From the NCBI GenBank assembly GCA_017458005.1, contig JAFTGH010000005.1, forward strand, positions 1 to 53,379: DNA of 53,379 nt, in the 5' to 3' direction. The translations under genes and the position numbers were made by a program. This document shows, piece by piece, positions 44,372 through 52,667 of the stretch (positions are counted from its first letter, which is position 1; the number at the start of each line of letters is the position of its first letter). Source of the DNA: Prevotella sp. Lineage in GTDB: Bacteria; Bacteroidota; Bacteroidia; Bacteroidales; Bacteroidaceae. The notes under the pieces were generated by a model. It did no database searches. It had not been told where the DNA came from and saw only the letters and a program-made list of their open reading frames with translations.

Positions 44372-45889
44372 ATGTTATCACAACAAGACCTAAAACAACT
44401 CGCCCAGAAGGGCATCAGTGAAGCACAGATTGAGCGTCAACTCGGACAGTTTAAGACAGGGTTCCCTTTCTTGAGGTTAGAGGCTGCCGCCAGTATCGAG
44501 CGTGGCATCGTGGCTCCTAACGATGACGACCGCAAGAAGTATGTCAACGCTTGGGAGCAATACAAGGCGCAAGGCAAGCGTGTGGTGAAGTTTGTACCCG
44601 CCTCGGGTGCCGCCAGCCGTATGTTCAAAGACATGTTCGCCTTTGTGGATGCCGACTACGACGTGCCTACCACTGATTTCGAAAAGAAGTATTTCGACAA
44701 TATCGAGAAGTTTGCATTCTATGGAGAACTGGATGCTGTCTGCCAGAAGAATGAGGGCAAGGGCATCAAGGAACTCATCGCCGCTGGCAACTACAAGGCT
44801 GTCGCCGCTAACATGCTGAAAGCAGAGGGACTGAATTACGGACAGTTGCCCAAGGGCTTGCTGTTGTTCCACAACTACCCAGAGGGTCCTCGTACCCCGA
44901 CGGAGGAACACCTTGTGGAAGGTGCACTCTACGCAGCCTCTAACGGGGAGGCACACGTGCACTTCACTGTCTCTCATGAGCACATGGAACTCTTCAAGCA
45001 GAAGGTGGCACAGAAAGCGGACATGTATGCCCAGAAATATGGCATCAAATACGACATCACCTTCTCTGAGCAGAAGCCCTCTACCGACACCATCGCCGCT
45101 AATCCTGACGGCACCCCGTTCCGCAATAGCGACGGTTCCCTACTCTTCCGCCCAGGTGGTCATGGCGCATTGATTGAGAACCTGAACGAGATCGAGGCTG
45201 ATGTCATCTTCGTGAAGAACATCGACAACGTAGTGCCTGACCGTCTGAAGCCAGAGACTGTTGAGTGGAAACAGATCATCGCTGGTGTGCTTGTTACTCT
45301 GCAGCAGAAGGCTTTCGACTATCTGCGCCTGCTCGATACAGGTAAGTACAGCCATGAGCAGATTGAGGAGATCATCCGTTTCGTACAGCAAGACCTCTGC
45401 TGCCGTAAGGCTGACATCAAGGAACTGGAGGATGCGGAACTCGTCATCTACCTGCGCAACAAACTCAACCGTCCAATGCGTGTCTGTGGCGTTGTGAAGA
45501 ATGTGGGCGAGCCTGGTGGTGGTCCGTTCCTTACCTATAACCAGGACGGCACCGTTAGTCTGCAGATTCTGGAGAGTTCACAGATCGACAAGTCGAATAA
45601 GGAGTATATGGAGATGTTCACCAAAGGCACTCACTTCAACCCTGTTGACCTCGTATGTGCCGTGAAGGACTACAAGGGCAACGCCTTCGACCTGCCTAAG
45701 TATGTCGATCCGACGACAGGTTTCATCTCACAGAAGTCAAAGAGCGGCAAGGAGTTGCAGGCACTGGAGTTACCTGGATTGTGGAATGGTGCGATGAGCG
45801 ACTGGAATACCGTCTTCGTAGAGGTACCCCTCGGCACCTTCAACCCTGTCAAGACCGTGAATGACCTGCTCCGTGAGCAGCATCAGTAA
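44372..45889 (+). CDS. DUF4301 family protein, nucleotidyltransferase-like
   Basis: 505 residues of a Bacteroidota-specific family (DUF4301) with no settled function. The sequence shows a glycine/serine loop FVPASGAASRMFKDM (75-89), the segment RPGGHGALIENL near 260, and FVKNIDNVV near 280. In order and spacing these resemble the LAGGxGTRLG, PGGNGxLxxAL and VDNIL blocks of UDP-sugar pyrophosphorylases. It may therefore be a sugar-nucleotide transferase; this is inference. Cytoplasmic, monocistronic, with its own promoter and terminator. Confidence 0.75.
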   Translation: MLSQQDLKQLAQKGISEAQIERQLGQFKTGFPFLRLEAAASIERGIVAPNDDDRKKYVNAWEQYKAQGKRVVKFVPASGAASRMFKDMFAFVDADYDVPTTDFEKKYFDNIEKFAFYGELDAVCQKNEGKGIKELIAAGNYKAVAANMLKAEGLNYGQLPKGLLLFHNYPEGPRTPTEEHLVEGALYAASNGEAHVHFTVSHEHMELFKQKVAQKADMYAQKYGIKYDITFSEQKPSTDTIAANPDGTPFRNSDGSLLFRPGGHGALIENLNEIEADVIFVKNIDNVVPDRLKPETVEWKQIIAGVLVTLQQKAFDYLRLLDTGKYSHEQIEEIIRFVQQDLCCRKADIKELEDAELVIYLRNKLNRPMRVCGVVKNVGEPGGGPFLTYNQDGTVSLQILESSQIDKSNKEYMEMFTKGTHFNPVDLVCAVKDYKGNAFDLPKYVDPTTGFISQKSKSGKELQALELPGLWNGAMSDWNTVFVEVPLGTFNPVKTVNDLLREQHQ

Positions 45890-45907
45890 ACAATACCTTA
45901 ATTGATA

Positions 45908-45940
45908 AGAGGCTTGCCTGATTGGTAAGCCTCTTTTTTT
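45908..45940 (+). terminator. Rho-independent terminator after the DUF4301 gene
   Basis: AGAGGCTTGCC (45908-45918), loop of five, GGTAAGCCTCT (45924-45934), followed by TTTTTT. Confidence 0.92.
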
Positions 45941-45947
45941 GAAAACG

Positions 45948-47084
45948 TTATATCTTGTATTTCTTCTTTTCGTGGGTAGCACGTTGGGGAGTTCCTGACA
46001 TACCACCGACAGATGGGGACTTGACACCACGATAACCGTTCCAACGCTGCATGATCTTGTCAACATAGTCCGCCGTCTCCGAGCCACGCATATAACCGTA
46101 TTTCACTACCGGGTCATTGTAATACTCTGGTTGGGCGAGCAACAGGATATAGTGGCTGACATCCGACCAACGCTGCGGGTCGCGTCCGTTCTTACGAGCC
46201 AATGCCATGGCATCACGCACATGGTTGGCACCACCATTATAGGCGGCAAGGATGAACTTGATACGCTCCTGTGAGTTGCGGATATCACTGAAGGTATGGT
46301 CGAGTTCACCAATCAGTTTTGCCGCAGCGGCTATGCTCTTCTCTGGATTGAACATATCCGAGCGGGCAAGTCCTAGATGATCGGCAGTAGACGGCATGAT
46401 CTGCATCAGTCCGCAAGCACCAGCCCATGAGCGAGCCTGCGGGTCGAAGGTCGACTCCTGATAACACTGTGCCGCCATCAGTCGCCAGTCCCAACGGATG
46501 CTACGACAATAGCGTTGGAAATAGCCGTCGTAATGGGAGATCACACCGCCCTTGGCATTCAGCATAGGGGCATAGACACGACGCTTCACGGAGCGGGAAG
46601 ACAACAGATAGTCCTCTTCTTTCTTCACCTCATCCAACAACTGGGGACGGTACCATTCCTTCAATGCCTTCACCAGTTGCGGTTTGTCATCTCCTATCTT
46701 CCATGCGAGTTGCTGACTCTTAGGACTGTTGCGGAAGAGGACAATATCCGCTTCGCCATCAGCAAGACGACGCATCATCTCCGCAGAGTCACGACACACC
46801 TCTACCCTAAGGCTCACACCTATCTTATCGGTGAACCGCTGACAGAGCATATACTCCGTCCCGAGATGCTTGCCACGATAGTCATAGTAGGTCTCGGGAC
46901 CCGTCAACGCAAGGGCAATCAACTCGCCATTGCTCACAATCTGCTCCAAGTCGAAGTCTGACGAGGCTACACTCTCCTCCTCGCCGCCCCAAGGAGTGGC
47001 AGGCACCTCTTGCTGTTTTTGTGAACAGGCGACCAACAAAAACAACAATCCTAAAAAATGAATATATATACTCTTTTGCGTCAA
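45948..47084 (-). CDS. MltF-like lytic transglycosylase lipoprotein
   Basis: An extracellular-solute-binding-type domain (about 40-190, DLEQIVSNGELIALALTGPETYY, GEADIVLFRN) is followed by a goose-lysozyme-like SLT domain with catalytic Glu in CYQESTFDP, AGACGLMQIMPST and ILAAYNGGANH. It cleaves peptidoglycan glycan chains and may sense wall fragments. The longer frame to 47126 starts with a TTG beyond the promoter. The best start is TTG 47084, giving a lipoprotein signal (TQKSIYIHFLGLLFLLVAC); no ATG is available. Confidence 0.88.
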   Translation of the reverse strand: MTQKSIYIHFLGLLFLLVACSQKQQEVPATPWGGEEESVASSDFDLEQIVSNGELIALALTGPETYYDYRGKHLGTEYMLCQRFTDKIGVSLRVEVCRDSAEMMRRLADGEADIVLFRNSPKSQQLAWKIGDDKPQLVKALKEWYRPQLLDEVKKEEDYLLSSRSVKRRVYAPMLNAKGGVISHYDGYFQRYCRSIRWDWRLMAAQCYQESTFDPQARSWAGACGLMQIMPSTADHLGLARSDMFNPEKSIAAAAKLIGELDHTFSDIRNSQERIKFILAAYNGGANHVRDAMALARKNGRDPQRWSDVSHYILLLAQPEYYNDPVVKYGYMRGSETADYVDKIMQRWNGYRGVKSPSVGGMSGTPQRATHEKKKYKI

Positions 47085-47104
47085 AAACTTACGAATTTGG
47101 CGAC

Positions 47105-47151
47105 AAAGGTACGACTTTTCTTGCAAATATGATGAGAAATGCGTAAATTTG
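47105..47151. promoter_or_regulatory. Divergent promoter region between mltF-like gene and hisG
   Basis: Minus strand TACCTTTG at 47112-47105 serves the lytic transglycosylase; plus strand TAAATTTG at 47144-47151 serves hisG. The -33 partners are weak in both directions. Confidence 0.5.
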
Positions 47152-47163
47152 CAACCTAATTTA

Positions 47164-47191
47164 TATTAAACATTAAAGATTAAACATTAAA
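47164..47191 (+). repeat. Heptamer array in the hisG leader
   Basis: Four 7-base units TATTAAA, CATTAAA, GATTAAA, CATTAAA, 9 bases before the hisG ATG at 47201. Confidence 0.8.
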
Positions 47192-47200
47192 TTTCAGATA

Positions 47201-48052
47201 ATGTTAAGAATTGCAGTACAGTCAAAAGGTCGTCTGTTTGACGACACGATGAACCTGCTCGCAGAGGCAGATATTAAGGTTAGTTCAGGACGACGCACCC
47301 TACTGGTGCAATCGGGCAATTTCCCTTTGGAAGTGCTCTATCTTCGTGACGATGATATCCCCCAGAGCGTGGCAAGTGGTGTTGCCGACATCGGCGTGGT
47401 GGGTGAGAATGAGTTTGTGGAGCGTGGTGAGGATGCCGAGATTGTGTCTCGCCTGGGTTTCTCCAAGTGCCGTCTCTCCCTTGCCATTCCCAAAGAGATC
47501 GACTACCAAGGCGTAGAGTGGTTTCAGGGCAAGAAGATTGCCACCTCCTACCCCAATATCCTCCGTCAGTTCTTACAGAAACATAACATCGAGGCAGAGA
47601 TTCACGTGATTACCGGCTCCGTGGAGATCAGTCCTGGTATTGGACTTGCCGACGGTATCTTTGATATTGTCAGCAGCGGCTCCACCCTCGTCAGCAACAA
47701 CCTCCGTGAGGTCGAGGTCGTGATGCAGAGCGAGGCACTGCTTATCGGACACAAAGGAATGTCGCAGGAGAAACGAGACATCCTGGAGCAGATGCTCTTC
47801 CGTTTCAAGGCTGTGAAGGATGCCGAGGATAAGAAATACGTTCGGATGAATGCTCCGAAGGCTCGCCTGCAGGAGATTATCAATGTACTGCCCGGTCTGA
47901 AGAGTCCTACGATCATCCCTCTTGCCGATGAGGAATGGTGCTCCGTACATACGGTCCTCGACCAGAAACGTTTCTGGGAGATTATCGGTAAACTGAAAGA
48001 GATGGGCGCACAGGGTATCCTCGTGACTCCCATTGAGAAAATGATACTTTAA
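47201..48052 (+). CDS. hisG: ATP phosphoribosyltransferase, long form
   Basis: First committed step of histidine synthesis, joining ATP and PRPP. 283 residues: catalytic domains with QSKGRLFDDT, VGENEFVERG and the PRPP loop DIVSSGSTL, then a C-terminal ACT-like regulatory domain (about 210-283, IIPLADEEWCSVHTV), so it should be feedback-inhibited by histidine and needs no HisZ. Flanked on both sides by heptamer arrays. Confidence 0.96.
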   Translation: MLRIAVQSKGRLFDDTMNLLAEADIKVSSGRRTLLVQSGNFPLEVLYLRDDDIPQSVASGVADIGVVGENEFVERGEDAEIVSRLGFSKCRLSLAIPKEIDYQGVEWFQGKKIATSYPNILRQFLQKHNIEAEIHVITGSVEISPGIGLADGIFDIVSSGSTLVSNNLREVEVVMQSEALLIGHKGMSQEKRDILEQMLFRFKAVKDAEDKKYVRMNAPKARLQEIINVLPGLKSPTIIPLADEEWCSVHTVLDQKRFWEIIGKLKEMGAQGILVTPIEKMIL

Positions 48053-48087
48053 GGTTAAACATTAAACGTTAAACATTAAAGATTAGA
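48053..48087 (+). repeat. Heptamer array between hisG and hisD
   Basis: Five units GGTTAAA, CATTAAA, CGTTAAA, CATTAAA, GATTAGA beginning directly after the hisG stop codon, 12 bases short of the hisD ATG. Confidence 0.85.
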
Positions 48088-48099
48088 TTTTAGGATTTA

Positions 48100-49395
48100 A
48101 TGAAGATATACAAATATCCAAAACGGGAACAGTGGACTGAGATTACGGCTCGCCCACGCCTTGACCTCTCCCAACTGAATGCCACCGTCGCCGCTGTGCT
48201 TGCTGATGTGAAAGAGCGTGGCGACGAGGCGGTGAAGGAGTATGAGGCTAAGTTCGACAAAGCCGTGCTGACCTCTCTTGCCGTCACTGAGCAGGAGATG
48301 GACGAGGCGGAGCAGATGATTAGCAACGACCTGAAGGACGCTATCATCCTTGCCCACCATAATATCAAGGTGTTCCATATCTCCCAGCGTTTTGTAGGTC
48401 AGAAAATCAAGACGCAGGAGGGTGTTACCTGTTGGCAGAAGAGTGTCGCCATTGAGAAGGTGGGACTCTATATCCCTGGAGGTACGGCACCACTTTTCTC
48501 TACCGTCTTGATGCTCGCCACTCCAGCAAAGATCGCTGGCTGTAAGGAAATCGTGCTTTGCACTCCTCCTAACAAGGAAGGAAAGGTGAATCCTGCTATC
48601 CTCTATGCTGCCCGTGTGGCTGGTGTCCATAAGATTTTCAAGGCAGGTGGTGTGCAGGCAATCGGTGCCATGGCATACGGCACGGAGTCCGTTCCCAAGG
48701 TATTCAAGATCTTCGGTCCTGGCAACCAGTATGTGATGGCGGCAAAGCAGCAGGTCAGTCTCGACGAGGTTGCCATCGACATGCCCGCAGGTCCTTCTGA
48801 GGTCTGTGTGGTGGCTGACGAGACAGCAAACGTGGAGTTCGTGGCAGCCGACCTGTTATCGCAGGCGGAGCATGGCATCGACTCGCAGGTATTGCTCATC
48901 ACCACCTCTGAGAAGATACTGGAGGAGGTACAGCAGGAGGTGGACAAACAACTTCAAGCATTGCCACGTAAAGACATGGCTTCTAAGTCGTTAGAGAACA
49001 GTTGCTATGTGCTCGTCAAAGATACGGAGGAGGCTATTTCCCTCTCGAACGCCTATGCTCCTGAGCATCTTATTCTACAGGTGAGGAACTATGAGCAGAT
49101 GGCGGAGAAGGTGGTCAATGCAGGCAGTGTCTTCCTCGGACAGTATGCCTGTGAGAGTGCTGGCGACTATGCCAGTGGCACCAACCATACCCTTCCCACT
49201 CACGGATATGCTACTGCCTATAATGGTGTAAACCTCGATAGTTATTGTCGCAAGATCACATTCCAGCATCTCACAGAAGATGGCATCCGCCACATCGGAC
49301 GTGCCGTGGAACTGATGGCGGAGGCAGAACAACTCGAAGCGCATGCCAACGCTATGCGCGTTCGCATCAATAGTCTCCCCAAAGAAGCCCATTAA
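48100..49395 (+). CDS. hisD: Histidinol dehydrogenase
   Basis: Oxidises histidinol to histidine in two NAD-dependent steps. 431 residues with [17 protein letters not shown], the zinc-site region [12 protein letters not shown] and the [12 protein letters not shown] motif carrying catalytic His. Its last codons and stop are part of the nine-base repeat array leading to hisC. Confidence 0.97.
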   Translation: MKIYKYPKREQWTEITARPRLDLSQLNATVAAVLADVKERGDEAVKEYEAKFDKAVLTSLAVTEQEMDEAEQMISNDLKDAIILAHHNIKVFHISQRFVGQKIKTQEGVTCWQKSVAIEKVGLYIPGGTAPLFSTVLMLATPAKIAGCKEIVLCTPPNKEGKVNPAILYAARVAGVHKIFKAGGVQAIGAMAYGTESVPKVFKIFGPGNQYVMAAKQQVSLDEVAIDMPAGPSEVCVVADETANVEFVAADLLSQAEHGIDSQVLLITTSEKILEEVQQEVDKQLQALPRKDMASKSLENSCYVLVKDTEEAISLSNAYAPEHLILQVRNYEQMAEKVVNAGSVFLGQYACESAGDYASGTNHTLPTHGYATAYNGVNLDSYCRKITFQHLTEDGIRHIGRAVELMAEAEQLEAHANAMRVRINSLPKEAH

Positions 49396-49429
49396 ACCCA
49401 TAAAGCCCATTCACCCCATGAAACCCTTA
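49385..49429 (+). repeat. Nonamer array spanning hisD stop and hisC start
   Basis: Five 9-base units AAGCCCATT, AAACCCATA, AAGCCCATT, CACCCCATG, AAACCCTTA. The hisD TAA lies across units one and two; hisC's ATG (49418) is the end of unit four. Confidence 0.8.
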
Positions 49430-50452
49430 GAATCGCTAGTCAGAAAGAATATCTGGAGTCTCGCACCCTACAGTAGTGCCCGTGACGAATATTCGGGCAA
49501 GGAGGCGCACGTGTTCCTCGATGCCAATGAGAACCCCTACGGTGCTCCCTTCAACCGCTATCCCGACCCCTTGCAGCGGGAGTTGAAGAAACAGATATCC
49601 AAAATCAAGGGGATTCCTGAGGATAGGATTTTCTTAGGTAACGGCAGCGACGAGGCGATCGACCTGCCCTACCGCATCTTCTGCGAGCCAGGCAGGGATA
49701 ATGTTGTTGCCATTGAGCCGACTTACGGCATGTACAAGGTCTGCGCTGACATCAACGATGTCGAGTATCGCCCAGTATTACTGGACGAGAACTTCGACTT
49801 CAAGGCTGCCGACCTGTTGAAGGCTTGCGATAGTCATACGAAGATTATCTGGCTCTGCTCACCCAATAACCCAACTGGCAACTCGCTCAACCGTGAGGAG
49901 ATCGTCAAGGTGATTGAGGGTTTCGAGGGTATTGTGATTGTTGACGAGGCATATAGCGATTTTGCCCAGCAAAAGACGTTGCGTACGGAACTGGCAAAAT
50001 ATCCTAACCTCATCGTACTCAACACCATGAGCAAGGCTTGGGCGTTGGCAGGCATCCGACTGGGTATGGCTTTCGCTTCCCCTGAGATTATCGCTATATA
50101 TAATAAGGTGAAGTATCCGTATAATGTCAACATGCTCACCCAGCAACAGGCGTTGGAGGCACTGAAAGACCCCTATGAGGTGGATAAATGGGTGAAGATG
50201 CTACTTGCCGAGCGCAGCCGACTAATGCAGGCTTTCCTGGAACTGCCTGTTTGTGAGAAGGTGTACAAGACGGATGCGAACTTCTTCCTCGCCAAGATGA
50301 CGGATGCCCAGCAAATCTACGACTATCTGGTGGATAAGGGGATTATCGTCCGCAACCGCACTCGTGTACAGTTATGCGGCAACTGCCTGCGCATCACCAT
50401 CGGCATGAAGAGCGAGAACAACGAACTGCTCTCTGCCCTCAGGCAATTCTAA
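49418..50452 (+). CDS. hisC: Histidinol-phosphate aminotransferase
   Basis: PLP enzyme converting imidazole acetol phosphate to histidinol phosphate. 344 residues from ATG 49418; a frame start at 49343 lies inside hisD and would add a repeat-encoded KPI stretch. Family marks: [12 protein letters not shown], the [10 protein letters not shown] loop, [16 protein letters not shown] and the PLP lysine in [11 protein letters not shown]. Third gene of the his unit; hisB does not follow. Confidence 0.95.
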   Translation: MKPLESLVRKNIWSLAPYSSARDEYSGKEAHVFLDANENPYGAPFNRYPDPLQRELKKQISKIKGIPEDRIFLGNGSDEAIDLPYRIFCEPGRDNVVAIEPTYGMYKVCADINDVEYRPVLLDENFDFKAADLLKACDSHTKIIWLCSPNNPTGNSLNREEIVKVIEGFEGIVIVDEAYSDFAQQKTLRTELAKYPNLIVLNTMSKAWALAGIRLGMAFASPEIIAIYNKVKYPYNVNMLTQQQALEALKDPYEVDKWVKMLLAERSRLMQAFLELPVCEKVYKTDANFFLAKMTDAQQIYDYLVDKGIIVRNRTRVQLCGNCLRITIGMKSENNELLSALRQF

Positions 50453-50472
50453 TATTGCTGAGCGACAGCGAA

Positions 50473-50507
50473 TTTAATCTTTAATGTTTAATCTTTAATT
50501 ATTAATC
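50473..50507 (-). repeat. Heptamer array, opposite orientation, before the MFS gene
   Basis: TTTAATC, TTTAATG, TTTAATC, TTTAATT, ATTAATC: five 7-base units that are the reverse complement of the NNTTAAA type, ending 3 bases before the TTG start of the transporter. Confidence 0.8.
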
Positions 50508-50510
50508 TCG

Positions 50511-51707
50511 TTGGAACGCCTCTGGAACAGAAACTATATCAAGGTGATGACAGCGAACTTCGCGCTGTTCTTCGCCTTTTATTTGCTGACGCCCTTACTG
50601 CCCCTCTACCTCAGTGAGACTTTCGGCGCCACCAAGGATGTGATAGGACTGGTGCTGTCGGGCTATACCATTACGGCTCTGCTCTGCCGTCCGTTCAGCG
50701 GCTATTTCGTAGACTCCTTTCCTCGCAAGACCGTCCTGATGGTGTGCTATGCCGCCTTCGCCATCTTCTTCGCAGGCTATCTTGCCGCCAGCACCCTATT
50801 GCTGTTCACCATCGTGAGGACACTCCACGGCGGTCCCTTCGGTGCCTTGACTGTCGCCAACTCCACCGTTGCCATCGATGTACTGCCCTCCTCCCGTCGT
50901 AATGAGGGTATCGGCTACTACGGACTGAGCAACAACCTCGCCATGGCAATCGCTCCCACCTTTGCCATCTTCATCTACGCACAGACTCATAACTTCGAAC
51001 TCCTGTTCTGGCTCGCCCTTGCCATCGCCACTTTCGGTTGGATGGTCGATGCCACGGTAGATTTAAGAAGTAAGAAGGATGATGTAAGAGGTCAGGCATC
51101 GACCATCAAACCTCGTAAACTGTCCCTCGACCGTTTCTTCCTCGAAAGGGGTTGGCTATTGGGAGTGAACATGGTGTTCTTTGGCTTCTGCTTTGGGGTG
51201 ATGAGCAACTACCTCGCCATCTACGGCAAACAGGTTCTGGGGATGACGGGCGGCACAGGTACGTGGTTTATGCTCTGCTCCATCGGACTGATCCTCTCGC
51301 GACTGCAAGGTGGCAAGGCACTACGGCAGGGGCGACTGACGCATAATGCTGCCGAGGGAATGGTGATCTCCCTCGTTGGCTACACCCTGTTTGTCGCCGC
51401 TCCCAATATGTTCGGCTATTACTCCTCTGCCCTGCTCATCGGCTTAGGCAACGGACACATGTGGCCTGCCTTCCAGAATATGATGATCAGTATGGCACAC
51501 CATAACGAGCGAGGGACGGCTAACTCCACCATCCTCATCTCATGGGACATCGGCATGGGACTTGGTGTCCTCGCTGGCGGAGCCATCGCCGAGCACTTCG
51601 GCTACTCCGCCGCCTTCTGGACAGTAGCCCTCGTCAATGCCATTGGTGTCATCCTCTATTTCCTCAAGACCCAAACATTCTTCCTTACAAGGAGAATAGA
51701 GGAATAA
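50511..51707 (+). CDS. Major facilitator superfamily transporter
   Basis: 398 residues, twelve membrane helices, with MFS marks FRKT-like loop (SFPRKTVLM) between helices 2 and 3 and PSSRRNEGIGYYGLSNN in the first half. It resembles drug/proton antiporters. The start is TTG 50511: a TAA lies five codons upstream and the next in-frame ATG (50547) would lose most of the N-terminal LWNRNYIK segment. It sits where hisB often lies in related genomes. Confidence 0.9.
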   Translation: MERLWNRNYIKVMTANFALFFAFYLLTPLLPLYLSETFGATKDVIGLVLSGYTITALLCRPFSGYFVDSFPRKTVLMVCYAAFAIFFAGYLAASTLLLFTIVRTLHGGPFGALTVANSTVAIDVLPSSRRNEGIGYYGLSNNLAMAIAPTFAIFIYAQTHNFELLFWLALAIATFGWMVDATVDLRSKKDDVRGQASTIKPRKLSLDRFFLERGWLLGVNMVFFGFCFGVMSNYLAIYGKQVLGMTGGTGTWFMLCSIGLILSRLQGGKALRQGRLTHNAAEGMVISLVGYTLFVAAPNMFGYYSSALLIGLGNGHMWPAFQNMMISMAHHNERGTANSTILISWDIGMGLGVLAGGAIAEHFGYSAAFWTVALVNAIGVILYFLKTQTFFLTRRIEE

Positions 51708-51722
51708 GTATTACTACCGAAA

Positions 51723-51812
51723 TGAAGCGTTCAAACGACCCGAATGTAAGCCGCAAATTTTTAAAGAATTTCGAAAAAACTACTCCCGTCATGTGCCTCA
51801 ATCCCCGATAAA
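51723..51812 (+). CDS. Very small ORF, doubtful
   Basis: A 29-codon frame (MKRSNDPNVSRKFLKNFEK, ending VMCLNPR) between the MFS gene and the nuclease-like gene. The start has no clear leader element and no homologue is recalled, so it is listed only as a possible small peptide. Its second half includes a CTACTCCC stretch complementary to GGGAGTAG near 51845. Confidence 0.2.
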
Positions 51813-51895
51813 TAAAGGGCGTTTCAGAGGAAAAAGGGAGTATGGGAGTAGATTTTCCAAAATTCTTTTTATATATGACTTTTTCTTAAGATTCC

Positions 51896-51926
51896 TTTGT
51901 CATTCTCCAAATTATTTGTACCTTTG
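51896..51926 (+). promoter_or_regulatory. Promoter for the CdiA-CT-like nuclease gene
   Basis: TTTG (51896-51899), 19 bases, TACCTTTG (51919-51926), leaving a leader of about 60 bases. Confidence 0.72.
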
Positions 51927-51994
51927 CGGTTGTAACCGACTTATGTCGCTTGCCAGAGCCAAAATAGTTACCAACTATTCAAACTCAAATAAAA

Positions 51995-52537
51995 ATGAAT
52001 GACATAGCCAAAGAACTAGCAAAATTGCATGTGCTGACGGGAGCAGACTTTTCTCGGCAAGTGGAAAAGATTGCATGTATGCATGTTTTCCAGTTGATTC
52101 GTGATGAGAATAATATATATAGTGCAATTGGTGAAAAGGAGAAAGATTACAAAAATCTGATCATAGGAGCGCGTAAATTAGTTAATCATGGTTATAGGGT
52201 GTTTATTCTGCCGAACCCCAAAAACGTAAGGACTCCTGACTTTATAGTGGAACGGAGAGGCGTTTATAGAATTTATGATTTAAAAACTATTTCAGGTGAG
52301 ACATCTGTGATTAACAGACTTCAAGAATCAATAGGACAATGTAATCAGGTTATTCTTAATATGTCTTCTGTTTATAATGCCCGTCAATTAGGTAAAGATA
52401 TTAGACAATATTTTGAAAAGAATCCTAACGGAGTAGAGATTATGATATTGAAAGGTAATCAACAGATAATCGTTAAGAGAAAATATGCGCTTAAGACTGA
52501 CTTCGTGAAAACGTTCATGATGCGTTACTACAAATAG
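51995..52537 (+). CDS. Stand-alone CdiA-CT-like nuclease domain protein
   Basis: 180 residues, AT-rich against its neighbours. The centre shows a PD-(D/E)xK-like pattern: D82 in VRTPDFIV, then D95 and K97 in IYDLKT, followed by NRLQESIGQCNQVILNM. This is the arrangement seen in tRNase-type CdiA C-terminal domains. There is no signal peptide, no transport domain and no obvious immunity gene beside it. It could be an intracellular toxin, a phage- or ICE-derived effector fragment, or a harmless nuclease. Ends in a perfect hairpin terminator shared with a convergent RNA. Confidence 0.65.
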   Translation: MNDIAKELAKLHVLTGADFSRQVEKIACMHVFQLIRDENNIYSAIGEKEKDYKNLIIGARKLVNHGYRVFILPNPKNVRTPDFIVERRGVYRIYDLKTISGETSVINRLQESIGQCNQVILNMSSVYNARQLGKDIRQYFEKNPNGVEIMILKGNQQIIVKRKYALKTDFVKTFMMRYYK

Positions 52538-52538
52538 A

Positions 52539-52561
52539 AAAGCCGCATATTATGCGGCTTT
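52539..52561. terminator. Bidirectional hairpin terminator
   Basis: AAAGCCGCATA (52539-52549), one-base loop, TATGCGGCTTT (52551-52561): perfect 11-bp stem, U-rich in both directions. Confidence 0.9.
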
Positions 52562-52630
52562 CAAATGGGCAGGGGCGGTGAAGTCTTACCCTCTCGGGAT
52601 TCTACCCGGATAGCCAAAACGATGTTTTGA
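52540..52630 (-). ncRNA. Candidate small RNA with embedded 15-codon ORF
   Basis: A consensus minus-strand promoter (52667-52636) fires into a region with no long gene and ends at the hairpin terminator about 70-90 bases later. The RNA can fold CAAAAC/GTTTTG and CGGG/CCCG stems. Near its 5' end lies ATG 52633, opening a 15-codon frame (MSKHRFGYPGRIPRG, stop 52588-52586); if transcription starts at 52630-52633 the peptide would be leaderless. It may be a regulatory RNA, a small-protein gene or the RNA partner of the convergent nuclease gene. Confidence 0.55.
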
Positions 52631-52635
52631 CATTG

Positions 52636-52667
52636 CAAAGATACAAACTTATTTTGAAAGTTCCAAA
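52636..52667 (-). promoter_or_regulatory. Promoter for the candidate small RNA
   Basis: Minus strand: TTTG (52667-52664), 20 bases, TATCTTTG (52643-52636), an exact match to the Bacteroidota consensus although no long ORF follows. Confidence 0.72.

Noticed and set aside
49343-49417. N-terminal extension of hisC
   Set aside because: It lies in hisD and translates the nine-base repeat as a KPI stretch not found in HisC proteins.
52567-52620. tRNA fragment or attachment site
   Set aside because: No cloverleaf or T-loop consensus could be built; the stretch is better explained as a small transcript with promoter and terminator.
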